Positions 56,496 to 64,000 of a DNA stretch of 64,000 nucleotides are shown piece by piece. The stretch comes from JBFMCC01 sp037445635 (GTDB taxonomy: Bacteria; Chloroflexota; Anaerolineae; Anaerolineales; Villigracilaceae). Below the pieces are notes generated by a model that did not search any database, was not told the DNA's origin, and saw nothing but the letters and a program-made list of their open reading frames with translations. Where the stretch lies: assembly GCA_037445635.1 (NCBI GenBank), contig JBBIKC010000004.1, forward strand, positions 40,339 to 104,338, given 5' to 3'. Within the stretch, counting starts at the first letter, position 1. Every line of letters starts with the position of its first letter. Made by a program: the position numbers and the translations under genes.

Positions 56496-57506
56496 TTGCG
56501 ACTTAAATTAACTGCCGCCATCATCGCGCTGGCTCTTCTGCCCGCGGCCTGCGGACTGGGCGCTAACGAAGTCCCGACCTCGATTCCCACCGAGACGCCC
56601 ACCCCGGCTCCCACTCTGACTCCTACGCCGACCATTCCGCTCGCGATCCTCGTCCTGCCGGCGGATATGGATCAGGCCACATCCAGCCTGTATCAGACGA
56701 CAGTCTATGATCTGGCCCAGCAGGCGGGCTATCGCTTCCAGGTGCGGAACACGCTCTCGACTGCCGACCTCGAACCTGCGCTGAAGATCGTCATTGCTCT
56801 GCCGCCCGATCCGGGCATTGCCGCCTTGGCCGCGGCCGCGCCGCAGACGCAATTCCTCGCCATTAATATTCCCGAAGTCACGGCAGGGGGGAATATCAGC
56901 GTGCTGGGCAGTAACGTGCAGCAGGATCTGACCGCGTTCCTGTTCGGTTACATCGGCGCAATGGTGACCGACGATTACCGCATCGGCATGATCATCCCTC
57001 AGGGAAATGCCGAGGCGCAAAGAGCGCTGACCGCGTTCACCAACGGCATGTCGTATTATTGCGGCCTGTGCCGCCCGTTCTATTATCTTCCATACGAATT
57101 CCCGCAGTCCATCGCAATCCCTGCAGACGAGTCGCCCTCGCGCTACAACCCGTATGCCGATTATCTCGTGCTCCAGCGCAGGGTGGAATTTCTCTATGTC
57201 TATCCCGATGTCGCCACACCCGACTTGTTGAATTACATCGGCACCATCGGCGTGATGGGCATCGGAGTCAATACACCGGAACCGAGGCCGATCTACTGGG
57301 TGGCCAGTATGCAGCCGGACGTGGTCAAAGGCATCCAGCTTGCCTGGCCCGACCTGTTGTCCGGCGCAGGCGGAAAAGTGATTCAGGCGCCGCTCGGTCT
57401 CGCGGATGTGGATCCGTCCCTGCTCACCCCGGGCAAACAACTCGATGTGACCGAGGTCCTGGCCGATCTTACCGCTGGACGGATCGACACCGGCATCGAG
57501 CCGTGA
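56496..57506 (+). CDS. BMP/PnrA-like substrate-binding lipoprotein
   Basis: A 336-aa lipoprotein (signal ending LLPAACGL). A Thr/Pro linker (TSIPTETPTPAPTLTPTPT) leads to a periplasmic-binding fold of the basic membrane protein (Bmp/Med) type: QTQFLAINIPEV, LFGYIGAMVTDDYRIGMIIP, and GVMGIGVNTPEPRPIYWVASMQPDVVKGIQLAW. Related proteins bind nucleosides. No ABC permease genes lie beside it, so it could be a sensor. TTG 56496 is the likely start. Confidence 0.78.
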   Translation: MRLKLTAAIIALALLPAACGLGANEVPTSIPTETPTPAPTLTPTPTIPLAILVLPADMDQATSSLYQTTVYDLAQQAGYRFQVRNTLSTADLEPALKIVIALPPDPGIAALAAAAPQTQFLAINIPEVTAGGNISVLGSNVQQDLTAFLFGYIGAMVTDDYRIGMIIPQGNAEAQRALTAFTNGMSYYCGLCRPFYYLPYEFPQSIAIPADESPSRYNPYADYLVLQRRVEFLYVYPDVATPDLLNYIGTIGVMGIGVNTPEPRPIYWVASMQPDVVKGIQLAWPDLLSGAGGKVIQAPLGLADVDPSLLTPGKQLDVTEVLADLTAGRIDTGIEP

Positions 57507-57587
57507 GGCCGAAGCACTTGACGGTTTTCAATTTCCAGTGATAAACTTCGCCCGTTCGTAATCCTGACGAAAGGAGGCGCACGACCG

Positions 57588-57680
57588 ATGGTAATCGCTA
57601 CGTTTCACATCGAATTCCGCCGCACCGCCAAGGGTGATGCTGTTGATTTCGATTCGCGGAGTGCGCCTGTTCATCGTTAA
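57588..57680 (+). CDS. Short leader-type ORF, 30 aa
   Basis: ATG 57588 follows a strong AAAGGAGG; the product MVIATFHIEFRRTAKGDAVD (first 20) ends at TAA 57680. It is followed by overlapping GCGGCCG hairpins before the acetyltransferase cluster. TTGACG at about 57519 with a 17-bp spacer could be its promoter. It may be a leader peptide coupled to attenuation, or an unnoticed small protein. Confidence 0.5.
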   Translation: MVIATFHIEFRRTAKGDAVDFDSRSAPVHR

Positions 57681-57698
57681 CATACACGCAGTGTATTA

Positions 57699-57776
57699 AC
57701 GGCCGCGGTGCACTCGCCCGCGGCCGTTTTTATTTCACGCGGTCACGGGCAATGCCTGCGGCCGCTTTTGTTTTTT
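57699..57776 (+). promoter_or_regulatory. Terminator with competing stem-loop (attenuator-like)
   Basis: ACGGCCGCGG (57699-57708) pairs perfectly with CCGCGGCCGT (57718-57727), followed by TTTTATTT. A third copy, GCGGCCGC (57758-57765), followed by TTTTGTTTTTTTT, can pair with either arm. Two alternative T-tailed structures lie before the GNAT genes. Confidence 0.65.
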
Positions 57777-57791
57777 TTCTCTGGAGGAGAA

Positions 57792-58397
57792 ATGCTCGAC
57801 ATTCAAACCCAACTGTTCGAAGGCCGCGACATTTGTTTCGGTCCGATTGACCACGAGAAAGATCCCGACGTGGAATCCAAATGGACGCACGACGGCGAGT
57901 TCATGCGGCTCATGGATTTGAAGCCCGCGCGCCCGCTCTCGCCCGCGCTGGTCAAGAAGAAATACGAGAACCTCGAAAAGCAGATCGAAGAGGACAAGAA
58001 TCTCTATTACTTCACCATCCGCGCCAAAAGCGACGATCGTTTGATCGGCCTCGCCGCGGTCGAATGGATCGAGTGGACCAACGGCAACGCGCATCTCCGC
58101 CTGGGCCTCGGCGCGTCCGAAGACCGCCGCAAAGGCTATGGCACGCAGGCGCTGAAGATGTTGCTGAGATTTGCCTTCGCCGAATTGAACCTGTTTCGTG
58201 TGACCGTGCGCGTGCCCGAGTACAACGCCGGCGCACTGGCCCTCGCCCGGAAGTTCGGATTCGTGGAGGAGGTACGCCGCCGCGAAGCGCTGGAACGCGA
58301 CGGGCGGTTCTGGGACCTGCTCGTCCTCGGGTTGCTGCGCTCCGAATGGGAGGACCAGGCCAGGGTCCAGATAGGAGGCGAGTCACATGATGAATGA
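57792..58397 (+). CDS. RimJ/RimL-type GNAT acetyltransferase, first of four
   Basis: A 201-aa enzyme. Acetyl-CoA-binding loop GASEDRRKGYGTQALKMLLRFAF (about 110-132), then LNLFRVTVRVPEYNAGALALARKFGFVEEVRRREALERDGRFWDLLVLGLLRSEW, the RimJ/RimL pattern. These act on N-termini, ribosomal proteins, amino acids or antibiotics. ATG 57792 follows GGAGGAG. Overlaps the next gene by 11 bp. Substrate is unknown. Confidence 0.87.
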   Translation: MLDIQTQLFEGRDICFGPIDHEKDPDVESKWTHDGEFMRLMDLKPARPLSPALVKKKYENLEKQIEEDKNLYYFTIRAKSDDRLIGLAAVEWIEWTNGNAHLRLGLGASEDRRKGYGTQALKMLLRFAFAELNLFRVTVRVPEYNAGALALARKFGFVEEVRRREALERDGRFWDLLVLGLLRSEWEDQARVQIGGESHDE

Positions 58398-58956
58398 TCT
58401 CTTTCGCGGACGCCTGGTCCGCCTGGCGAATGACAGCCCCGAGACGCGCTCGAAAGTCGAGGCCCGCTGGCAGCGCGACACTGAATTCCACCGCCTCGCC
58501 GACAGCGAACCGGCCGGCGTGATTTCCGAGAAGAAACTCCGGGAGATGATGGAGAAGCGCATGGAACAGGGACCGGAGCGGTACGGCTTCTCGATCCGCA
58601 CCCTGGAGGACGACCGGCTGATCGGCGGCATCGGACTGTACCTGCCAGAGGTGCACGGACGCGACGCCTTCGTGGGCATCGTCATCGGCGAGCGCGAGTT
58701 CTGGGGCAGGGGTTTCGGCACCGACGCCATGCGCCTGATCCTGCGCTACGCCTTCACGGAACTCAACCTGCACCGCGTCTCGCTGGGCGTCCATGATTAC
58801 AACCCGCGCGCTCTGCGCTCCTACGAAAAGGCGGGCTTCCGCATCGAAGGCCGCACGCGCAAGGACGTGCAACGCGAAGGAAAACGCAGCAGTTCCCTGT
58901 GGATGGGCATCCTGCGCAGGGAATGGATGCAGATGCAATCGGGAGAAAAGACATGA
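58387..58956 (+). CDS. RimJ/RimL-type GNAT acetyltransferase, second of four
   Basis: A 189-aa enzyme. Starts MNDLFRGRLVRLANDSPETR, and has FVGIVIGEREFWGRGFGTDAMRLILRYAF (acetyl-CoA loop) and LHRVSLGVHDYNPRALRSYEKAGFRIEGRTRKDVQREG. Strongly similar in layout to the next gene, so a recent tandem duplication. ATG 58387 and 58390 are both possible. The end overlaps the third gene by 4 bp. Confidence 0.87.
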   Translation: MMNDLFRGRLVRLANDSPETRSKVEARWQRDTEFHRLADSEPAGVISEKKLREMMEKRMEQGPERYGFSIRTLEDDRLIGGIGLYLPEVHGRDAFVGIVIGEREFWGRGFGTDAMRLILRYAFTELNLHRVSLGVHDYNPRALRSYEKAGFRIEGRTRKDVQREGKRSSSLWMGILRREWMQMQSGEKT

Positions 58957-59519
58957 ACGACCTCTTCAAGGGCGAACTGGTGCGCCTGAGCGCCTTCGAC
59001 CCCGAGGAAGTGGGCAAGGCTTACGCGCGCTGGAACACGGATTCCGAGTTCGTGCGCCTGCTGGATGGCGTTGCGCCGCGCCTGCATTCGGCCAAAGCCA
59101 TCAGCAAGTTTCTCGAGAGGGAAGTGGAGGACCGGCCGCCTGCCGCGCACTTCTTCGGCATCCGCACCCTGGCCGATGACCGGCTGGTCGGCGATCTCAA
59201 CCTCGATGTGACCAGGTGGAGTCATCGTGACGCCTTCGTGGGCATCGGCCTCGGTTCCCGCGCAGACTGGGGCAGGGGCTACGGCACCGAAGCCATGCGC
59301 CTCGCCCTGCGCTTCGCCTTCATGGAGCTCGGCCTGCGCCGCGTCTCCCTGACCGTGTTCGAATACAATTCGCGTGCGATCCGCTCGTACGAAAAGGCGG
59401 GCTTCCGCATCGAGGGCCGCATGAGGCAAGTCCTGAATCGCGAAGGACGCCGCTGGGATGTGCTCTACATGGCAATCCTGAAAGACGAATGGATGGAACA
59501 AAATGGGAACAAAAACTGA
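58953..59519 (+). CDS. RimJ/RimL-type GNAT acetyltransferase, third of four
   Basis: A 188-aa paralogue: starts MNDLFKGELVRLSAFDPEEV, with GIGLGSRADWGRGYGTEAMRLALRFAF and RVSLTVFEYNSRAIRSYEKAGFRIEGRMRQVLNREGRRWDVLYMAIL. It differs from the second mainly in the N-terminal substrate part, which suggests separate targets. The start overlaps the previous stop (ATGA); the end overlaps the fourth gene by 17 bp, so all are one transcript. Confidence 0.87.
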   Translation: MNDLFKGELVRLSAFDPEEVGKAYARWNTDSEFVRLLDGVAPRLHSAKAISKFLEREVEDRPPAAHFFGIRTLADDRLVGDLNLDVTRWSHRDAFVGIGLGSRADWGRGYGTEAMRLALRFAFMELGLRRVSLTVFEYNSRAIRSYEKAGFRIEGRMRQVLNREGRRWDVLYMAILKDEWMEQNGNKN

Positions 59520-60507
59520 CTCAATCGTGAATGCGCTTCTTGCGCCGGGCTTCAGCCTGCGCCCCGCCTCGTGGGCGGACCTCGAGCCGGTCGCGCAGTT
59601 GATCCTCGACGTTTGCACCGCCGACGGCGACCCGACCGTGGCCGTCACGCCCGAGGAACTGGCCCGCGAATGGAAGAATCCCGGCTTCACCCTCGAACGC
59701 GACGCGTGGGTGGTCACCGCCGCGGATAGCCGCGTGGTGGGTTATGAGGAATTCGTGAACCGCCACGCCCATGCCTCACTGAACGGCGATGGCTACGTCC
59801 ACCCGGACTTTCTCGGCAACGGCGTTGGCACCGCCATGCTGCGCGCGCTCGAAACGCGCGCCCGCGAAGAACTGCAATTTGCCGCGCCGGACCTGCGCAT
59901 CTACATCCGCAACGGCATGGCCGCCGCGGACACAATCGGACGCCAGATGCACGAGAACGAGGGCTATCGCCCCATTCGCTATTCGTGGCGGATGGAGATC
60001 ACCCTCGACGGCGCGCCGCCCGCGCCCGTCTGGCCGGCCGGCGTGGAACTGCGTCCGTTCGTGTTGAGCGAGCACAATCGTGCCGTCTTCGAGGCGCACG
60101 AGGAGGCCTTCTCGGATCACTGGGGCCACACACCCGGCACGTACGACATGTGGCAGCACCGCATGACCGGCCGCGACGACTTCGACCCGTCGCTGTGGTT
60201 CATCGCCTGGGACGGGGACCAGATCGCGGGCTATTCTTTGTGCCGCTTTCGCATGGGCATCGGCTGGGTGGGAACGCTGGGAGTCCGCCGGCCATGGCGC
60301 AAGCGCGGACTCGGCCTTGCACTGCTGTATCATTCCTTCGGCACGTTCCATCGCCGCGGCATGAAGACCATCGGCCTCGGCGTGGACGCCGCCAACCCGA
60401 CCGGCGCGACGCGGCTGTATCAAAAAGCAGGGATGCATGTCGCCAACGAGTACGTCATCTACGAGAAGGAACTGCGCCCCGGCCGCGAGCCGGAAGGCGA
60501 GGGGTAG
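59503..60507 (+). CDS. Two-domain GNAT acetyltransferase, fourth of four
   Basis: A 334-aa protein with two GNAT halves. The first has GYVHPDFLGNGVGTAMLRALETRARE (about 95-120); the second has WVGTLGVRRPWRKRGLGLALLYHSFGTF and LGVDAANPTGATRLYQKAGMHVANEYVIYEKEL. The tandem form resembles mycothiol synthase-like GNATs. Start ATG 59503 lies within the third gene. Substrate unknown. Confidence 0.83.
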   Translation: MGTKTDSIVNALLAPGFSLRPASWADLEPVAQLILDVCTADGDPTVAVTPEELAREWKNPGFTLERDAWVVTAADSRVVGYEEFVNRHAHASLNGDGYVHPDFLGNGVGTAMLRALETRAREELQFAAPDLRIYIRNGMAAADTIGRQMHENEGYRPIRYSWRMEITLDGAPPAPVWPAGVELRPFVLSEHNRAVFEAHEEAFSDHWGHTPGTYDMWQHRMTGRDDFDPSLWFIAWDGDQIAGYSLCRFRMGIGWVGTLGVRRPWRKRGLGLALLYHSFGTFHRRGMKTIGLGVDAANPTGATRLYQKAGMHVANEYVIYEKELRPGREPEGEG

Positions 60508-60532
60508 CACGTTCCTTTGGGGGATGGGCTCC

Positions 60533-60548
60533 AGCGTCTCCTGACGCT
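60533..60548. repeat. Short hairpin after the GNAT cluster
   Basis: AGCGTC-TCCT-GACGCT with GGCTC and GAGTCC outside. It has the same TCCT loop and gene-end location as the hairpins at 2007 and 18560. Confidence 0.45.
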
Positions 60549-60598
60549 TGAGTCCATGCGGATTCACGTTATACTCGAAGCATCCAAAAGGAGGCACT

Positions 60599-61198
60599 AT
60601 GAACCTGCGCTGTATGTATTGTCAGAACATGTTCACCCTCAGCCGCGAGACGATGCTGGATGCCCTGCGGACCATGCAGGCGGAAAACCTGAACCACTTC
60701 GACGCACATTGTCCGCGCTGCCGCCGCGCCAACCCGATCTCGCGCGAGAGGCTGGAGATGGCCAACCCCGGCTGGCAGGCCGCGCTCGTGGCCGATCAAC
60801 CCGCGCCCGCCGAACCGGCACCTGCCATGCCGACGCCCGCGCCGGTTGTGATGCCGCCCGCGCCCGTCGCGCCGGCGCCCGCACCGGTCACGCCTGTCGC
60901 ACCCATGCCTGCGCCTTCGGTTGCGCAACCCGCGCCGGCTCCACAAAAGCCCGCGCCCGCCGCGAAGCGGCACGCGCCCGCGGCGGCGAAGAAGGCCAAA
61001 GCCGCGGCGGCCGCTTCCAAGTCCAGGAAGGCCGCGAAGAAACCGGCCGCCAAAAAACCGGCTGTGAAGAAAAAACCGTCCAAACCCGCGAAGAAGCCGG
61101 TCAAGAAGGCCAAGCCCGTAAAGAAATCCGCCAAGCCCGTGAAGAAGTCCAAGGGCGCCTCCCGCCCGGCGGCCAAAAAGAAGTCCGGCAGGAAATAA
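60599..61198 (+). CDS. Zinc-ribbon protein with histone-H1-like Lys/Ala/Pro tail
   Basis: A 199-aa protein. The N-terminal 60 residues hold a zinc-ribbon-like pair (LRCMYCQNMF and DAHCPRCRRANP). A Pro/Ala/Val stretch follows (about 65-120). The last 80 residues are a very basic tail built of KKPAAKKPAVKKKPSKPAKK-like repeats, as in histone H1-like or AlgP-type proteins that bind DNA or RNA. No stop or frameshift interrupts it. ATG 60599 follows AAAAGGAGG. Nucleic-acid binding is inferred. Confidence 0.75.
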   Translation: MNLRCMYCQNMFTLSRETMLDALRTMQAENLNHFDAHCPRCRRANPISRERLEMANPGWQAALVADQPAPAEPAPAMPTPAPVVMPPAPVAPAPAPVTPVAPMPAPSVAQPAPAPQKPAPAAKRHAPAAAKKAKAAAAASKSRKAAKKPAAKKPAVKKKPSKPAKKPVKKAKPVKKSAKPVKKSKGASRPAAKKKSGRK

Positions 61199-61203
61199 TC
61201 GGT

Positions 61204-61809
61204 GTGAACTTTCGCGCTGTCTTTTTCGACCTTGGGGGAGTGATCGTCCGCACCGAACATCAGGCGCCGCGCCAGCGGTTGGCCGAACGGCTTGGGCTGG
61301 AGTATGAGGACCTGGTCAAGATCGTCTTCGAAAGCCCAACCGCCCGCCAGGCCTCGCTTGGCGAGATTCCTACCGAACGGCACTGGGAGGCCGTGGCCCG
61401 CAGGCTCGGCCTCCCGGCTGTGGAGGCGCAGTCTATACGCGATGAGTTCTTCGCAGGAGACGTGGTGGACCGCGCGCTGGTGGAATTCCTGCGTTCCCTG
61501 CGCCCGCGCTGCAGGACCGGCCTGATCAGCAATGCTTTTCCCGACCTGCGCGAGTACATCGTCCGCATGGGATTCGACGACGCCTTCGACCACATGGTCA
61601 TCTCGGCCGAAGTGGGCGTGATGAAGCCCGAAGCGCGCATCTACCACATCGCGCTGGAGGCGCTGAACGCGAAGCCCGAAGAATCCATCTTCGTGGACGA
61701 TTTCGCCGAGAACGTCGAGGCGGCCCGCGCCCTGGGCATGTGCGGCATCCAGTTCAAAGAGCCTGAACGGGCTCTCACCAAACTCAAACAACTTCTCGAT
61801 CACAACTGA
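61204..61809 (+). CDS. HAD-superfamily hydrolase (subfamily IA)
   Basis: A 201-aa phosphatase-like protein. Motif I is AVFFDLGGVIVRTEHQ: the nucleophile Asp is present, but the usual second Asp two positions later is Gly (DLGG), as in many IA-type epoxide-hydrolase-like HADs. Motif II is TGLISNAF; motif III has Lys in VGVMKPEARIYHIAL; motif IV is SIFVDDFAENVEAARALGM. Starts at GTG 61204, 5 bp after the zinc-ribbon gene. Substrate is unknown. Confidence 0.85.
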   Translation: MNFRAVFFDLGGVIVRTEHQAPRQRLAERLGLEYEDLVKIVFESPTARQASLGEIPTERHWEAVARRLGLPAVEAQSIRDEFFAGDVVDRALVEFLRSLRPRCRTGLISNAFPDLREYIVRMGFDDAFDHMVISAEVGVMKPEARIYHIALEALNAKPEESIFVDDFAENVEAARALGMCGIQFKEPERALTKLKQLLDHN

Positions 61810-61848
61810 CGGCTGTCCCTGACGGTCGTCAGGGAAAGATGAACGACC

Positions 61849-62055
61849 GTGACCACACAACCTATCCTTCGCGATCTGGGAGACGGCCTGATTCTGCGCC
61901 GCGCCGCGTCTGCGGACGCGGACGCGCTGGCCGACTTCAACGGACGCATTCACGGCGAAGACCCGGCAGACGAAGTGCGCGTCGCAGCCTGGACCCGCGA
62001 CCTGCTGAACATCCTCTTTCCAAAGCGCCTCTCCGATGTGTTCCCCGTATTCTGA
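61849..62055 (+). pseudogene. N-terminal remnant of a GNAT acetyltransferase
   Basis: A 68-aa frame: LRDLGDGLILRRAASADADALADFNGRIHG then VAAWTRDLLNILFPKRLSDVF and stop. The first 50 residues match the start of a larger GNAT protein, but the acetyl-CoA loop and C-terminal half are missing. Best read as a truncated gene. GTG 61849 start. Confidence 0.6.
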
Positions 62056-62077
62056 TTCAGGCCCTTAAAGGTAAATC

Positions 62078-63340
62078 ATGCAAAATAACTTAAAGTTAAA
62101 TCCGCGCTTCGTTTATCTATTCATCGAATTCAGCGCGTCGGTGTTCTTCGCGATGATGTTTACTGTTACGTCCCTGTACGAAGCGGCTGTGGCAGGCCTG
62201 ACTCCCGTCCAACTCATCCTCGTCGGCACGACGCTCGAGATCTCGGCGTTTGTGTTCGAAGTGCCGACGGGCATCGTGGCGGATGTGTACTCGCGCAGGC
62301 TTTCCATCATCATCGGCTACGTGTTGATGGGACTGGGCTTTCTTGTCGAAGGCTTCTTTCCGTCATTCATTCCGATATTGCTCGCGCAAGTCATCTGGGG
62401 GCTGGGTTACACTTTCACCTCGGGCGCGACGCAGGCATGGATCACGGATGAGATCGGCGAAGACGATGCCAACAAACTTTTCCTGCGCGCCACGCAGATC
62501 GGTCTATTCGCATCACTCATCGGAATGGGTCTTGCCATGCTGGTCGGCGCGAACAGCGTTGTCATGCCGCTTCGCGTTGGCGCATTCGGAGTCATGCTTA
62601 TCGGCGTCACGCTCATGGTCATCATGCCCGAAACGGGATTCCACCCCACGCCGCGCGAGGACCGCACAACCTGGGGACACATGTGGCATACCTTCAAGCA
62701 GGGCGTGGATGCCGTCCGCGCCAGGCCGCATCTCATGAATATTGTGTTCATCGGTCTGTTCTACGGCATCCACAGCGAAGGCTTTGACCGCCTGTGGGTC
62801 AAGCACTTGCTCGATACGTTCGAGTTACCCGTTATCTTCGGAAATAATCAGGTCGCGTTCTTCGCGGCGTTGCGCGCCGTTGGAACCCTTCTCACGATTC
62901 TCGCGGTCCGTTTTGTAGAGAAGCGCGTGGACTCATCGAGTCCGCTGGCGATCGGCCGCGCCGTGCTCATCGTGACGGCTGGCATTTCCATTGCGATGCT
63001 TGGCTTTGCGCTCTCGCCGTTCCTGATTCTCAGCCTCGGCTTGTATCTCGTCATTGATGCGTTGCGCGATGTCCACATCCCTCTGCAGACCGCGTGGGTG
63101 AATCAAAAACTGGACTCCAAAGTCCGCGCTACGATTCACTCGATGTTCGGACAGGTGGATGCCATCGGGCAGATGATGGGAGGTCCCGTTGTCGCGGTGA
63201 TTGCCGCGTTCGGTTCCGCTGTCGCTTCGCTCGTGACCTCGAGCCTGCTCCTGACCCCCGCGCTATTCTTCATCAACCGCGCCAACTCGCAATCCGTGAT
63301 GGAAGCGGCTGGGGAGGCGGAGTCAGCACCCGCCGATTAG
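62078..63340 (+). CDS. Major facilitator superfamily transporter
   Basis: A 420-aa protein with about 12 transmembrane segments. It has the motif-A-like loop VADVYSRRLSIIIGYVLMGLG, GLGYTFTSGATQAWITDEIGEDDANKLFLRATQIG, a central cytosolic loop (about 185-215) and a second half starting about 220. The acidic ITDEIGEDD segment is typical of a bacterial MFS subgroup near tetracycline or sugar exporters. The substrate is unknown. ATG 62078 follows AAAGGT. A terminator follows. Confidence 0.87.
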   Translation: MQNNLKLNPRFVYLFIEFSASVFFAMMFTVTSLYEAAVAGLTPVQLILVGTTLEISAFVFEVPTGIVADVYSRRLSIIIGYVLMGLGFLVEGFFPSFIPILLAQVIWGLGYTFTSGATQAWITDEIGEDDANKLFLRATQIGLFASLIGMGLAMLVGANSVVMPLRVGAFGVMLIGVTLMVIMPETGFHPTPREDRTTWGHMWHTFKQGVDAVRARPHLMNIVFIGLFYGIHSEGFDRLWVKHLLDTFELPVIFGNNQVAFFAALRAVGTLLTILAVRFVEKRVDSSSPLAIGRAVLIVTAGISIAMLGFALSPFLILSLGLYLVIDALRDVHIPLQTAWVNQKLDSKVRATIHSMFGQVDAIGQMMGGPVVAVIAAFGSAVASLVTSSLLLTPALFFINRANSQSVMEAAGEAESAPAD

Positions 63341-63341
63341 T

Positions 63342-63372
63342 AAGGGCGACCCGATGGGTCGCCCTTACTTTT
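63342..63372 (+). terminator. Terminator after the MFS gene
   Basis: AAGGGCGACCC pairs with GGGTCGCCCTT around GAT, followed by ACTTTTT. It overlaps the end of the leftward remnant that follows. Confidence 0.9.
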
Positions 63373-63529
63373 TCGCCTTCCATTTCATCCGCATGTAGAC
63401 TCCGCCGCGCTCCAACTCGTCCAGCATTTGATTCAGCCGTTTCTGCCGAGTGGCCTCTCGTTTGGCGCGCGTGATCCAGCCGATGTAATCGTTCTGCTGA
63501 TACGGCGGACGCGAGCGATAGGCATCCAT
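63365..63529 (-). pseudogene. C-terminal remnant of a YdeI-type protein
   Basis: A minus-strand frame of 54 aa, MDAYRSRPPYQQNDYIGWIT to MRMKWKAKK, matching in style the C-terminal helix of YdeI/OmpD-associated proteins (YQxNDYxGWI...AKREATRQKRL). Upstream codons (HFRDALNARGL) run a little further to a stop near 63590, so the N-terminal domain is lost. It may still be a small gene. Confidence 0.55.
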
Positions 63530-63605
63530 TAAGCCGCGTGCGTTGAGTGCGTCGCGGAAATGGTAAGGATAACAGAAACGAGGACAGGGGTTTCAGATGG
63601 CGGAT

Positions 63606-63821
63606 TCATTGGACCCTCTTCCAATCCCCGATTTTTTCAGCGCGGACGGGGATTTTGCTCAGCGCCTCCCTGTCAGTGATGTAGGTCTCGAAGTAGCCGC
63701 AGTCGGCGCAGACATAGTCCGCGTATTCCACGCCTTTTCCATCCAATGTGACTTTATCCAGCGCATTAGATTTGAAATACACATTGGATGAATTGCATTT
63801 GGGACAGGTTCCTTTTTTCAT
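63606..63821 (-). CDS. Zinc-ribbon protein, 71 aa
   Basis: Two CxxC pairs (GTCPKCNSSNVYF and DYVCADCGYFETYI) frame a zinc ribbon with a central strand region, VTLDGKGVEYADY. It belongs to the many small nucleic-acid or protein-binding zinc ribbons. ATG 63821 is the start. It is divergent from another CxxC protein that begins at 63932. Function is unknown. Confidence 0.8.
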   Translation of the reverse strand: MKKGTCPKCNSSNVYFKSNALDKVTLDGKGVEYADYVCADCGYFETYITDREALSKIPVRAEKIGDWKRVQ

Positions 63822-63931
63822 GGCGGGCCTCCGATAAGTTTTATGGATTATATCCTTTCATGTGGGTGGAATTAATGACAGACTGCCTTATAATTCACCA
63901 TACTTGTTTATCCGTAGAAAAGGAGAACTCA

Positions 63932-64000
63932 ATGGAAACACATCCCTGCCCAAAGTGCAACCAGCCCATGGACGAAGGTCTACTGTCTGCGAGTGACCCG
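63932..64000 (+). CDS. Zinc-ribbon protein, 3'-truncated by window end
   Basis: Starts METHPCPKCNQPMDEGLL after AAAAGGAGAA and runs out of the window after 23 codons. CPKCNQPMDEG matches the start of small PF20097-like (CPxCxxxMxxG) zinc-ribbon proteins. TATAAT at about 63890-63895 may be its promoter. Confidence 0.7.
   Translation, partial: METHPCPKCNQPMDEGLLSASDP

Noticed and set aside
60599..61198. Lys-rich tail as a low-complexity artefact
   Set aside because: The frame is uninterrupted with a strong ribosome-binding site and a Cys-pair head, so it was kept as a real gene.
60517..61203. Long upstream extension of the HAD gene frame
   Set aside because: It is a +1 shadow of the zinc-ribbon/Lys-rich gene, giving Arg-rich sequence with no HAD features; GTG 61204 begins the real domain.

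Overview
The window is about 64 kb of GC-rich bacterial chromosome that looks like a Chloroflexota member of the Anaerolineae type. This rests on family content and style, not on a marker search. The content includes helicase-associated-domain proteins, tandem V4R proteins, two-HTH regulators, lipoproteins with Thr/Pro- or Gly-rich linkers, tandem membrane-anchored DsbA-like proteins, many N-acetyltransferases, and several families of short inverted-repeat elements. No tRNA, rRNA or CRISPR array was recognised.

Layout. 1-9 kb: a truncated FAD amino-acid oxidase, a GNAT enzyme and a small membrane protein, then leftward groups: AI-2E-type permease / 58-aa protein / P1 peptidase, and short-chain dehydrogenase / DprE1-like oxidase / LipB / FHA protein. 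9-13 kb: diguanylate cyclase, lipid kinase and a helicase-associated-domain protein. 13-19.5 kb: an origin-type housekeeping cluster (rpmH, rnpA, yidD, PQQ-repeat lipoprotein, yidC, jag, PfkB kinase, parA, parB), without dnaA. 19.5-27 kb: amidohydrolase, two histidine kinases, an OmpR-type regulator, a receiver-MinD (CpaE-like) protein, a small protein and a CpaF-type ATPase. 27-34 kb: two-HTH regulator, TPR protein, GNAT, two V4R proteins, alpha/beta hydrolase, two DsbA-like proteins, then leftward DUF554 and cobalamin adenosyltransferase genes. 35-40.4 kb: a DNA methyltransferase followed by an AT-rich array of four one-gene units, all in one direction and separated by attC-like sites. This is an integron cassette array with no integrase in view. 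40.4-44.7 kb: yqeY, a 7TM-HD phosphodiesterase, ybeY, dgkA and a TIM-barrel nuclease. 44.7-49.5 kb, leftward: surface protease lipoprotein, anchored protein, PrsW-like protease, and metK behind a SAM-I riboswitch. 49.6-54.3 kb: pstSCAB-phoU. 54.3-64 kb: lipoproteins, FTR1 iron permease, four consecutive acetyltransferases, a zinc-ribbon protein with a histone-H1-like tail, a HAD phosphatase, MFS transporter, gene remnants and small zinc ribbons.

Themes. The parA/parB/jag/yidC block suggests origin proximity. The kinase/regulator/CpaE/CpaF run looks like a signalling unit attached to a secretion-type ATPase without visible pilus genes. At least five genes carry a TATAAT box 6-7 nt before the start codon, suggesting leaderless transcription. 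Three 82-bp inverted-repeat elements of one family, two of them inside open reading frames, and a related 58-bp element in a third frame suggest a mobile palindromic element that can be translated.
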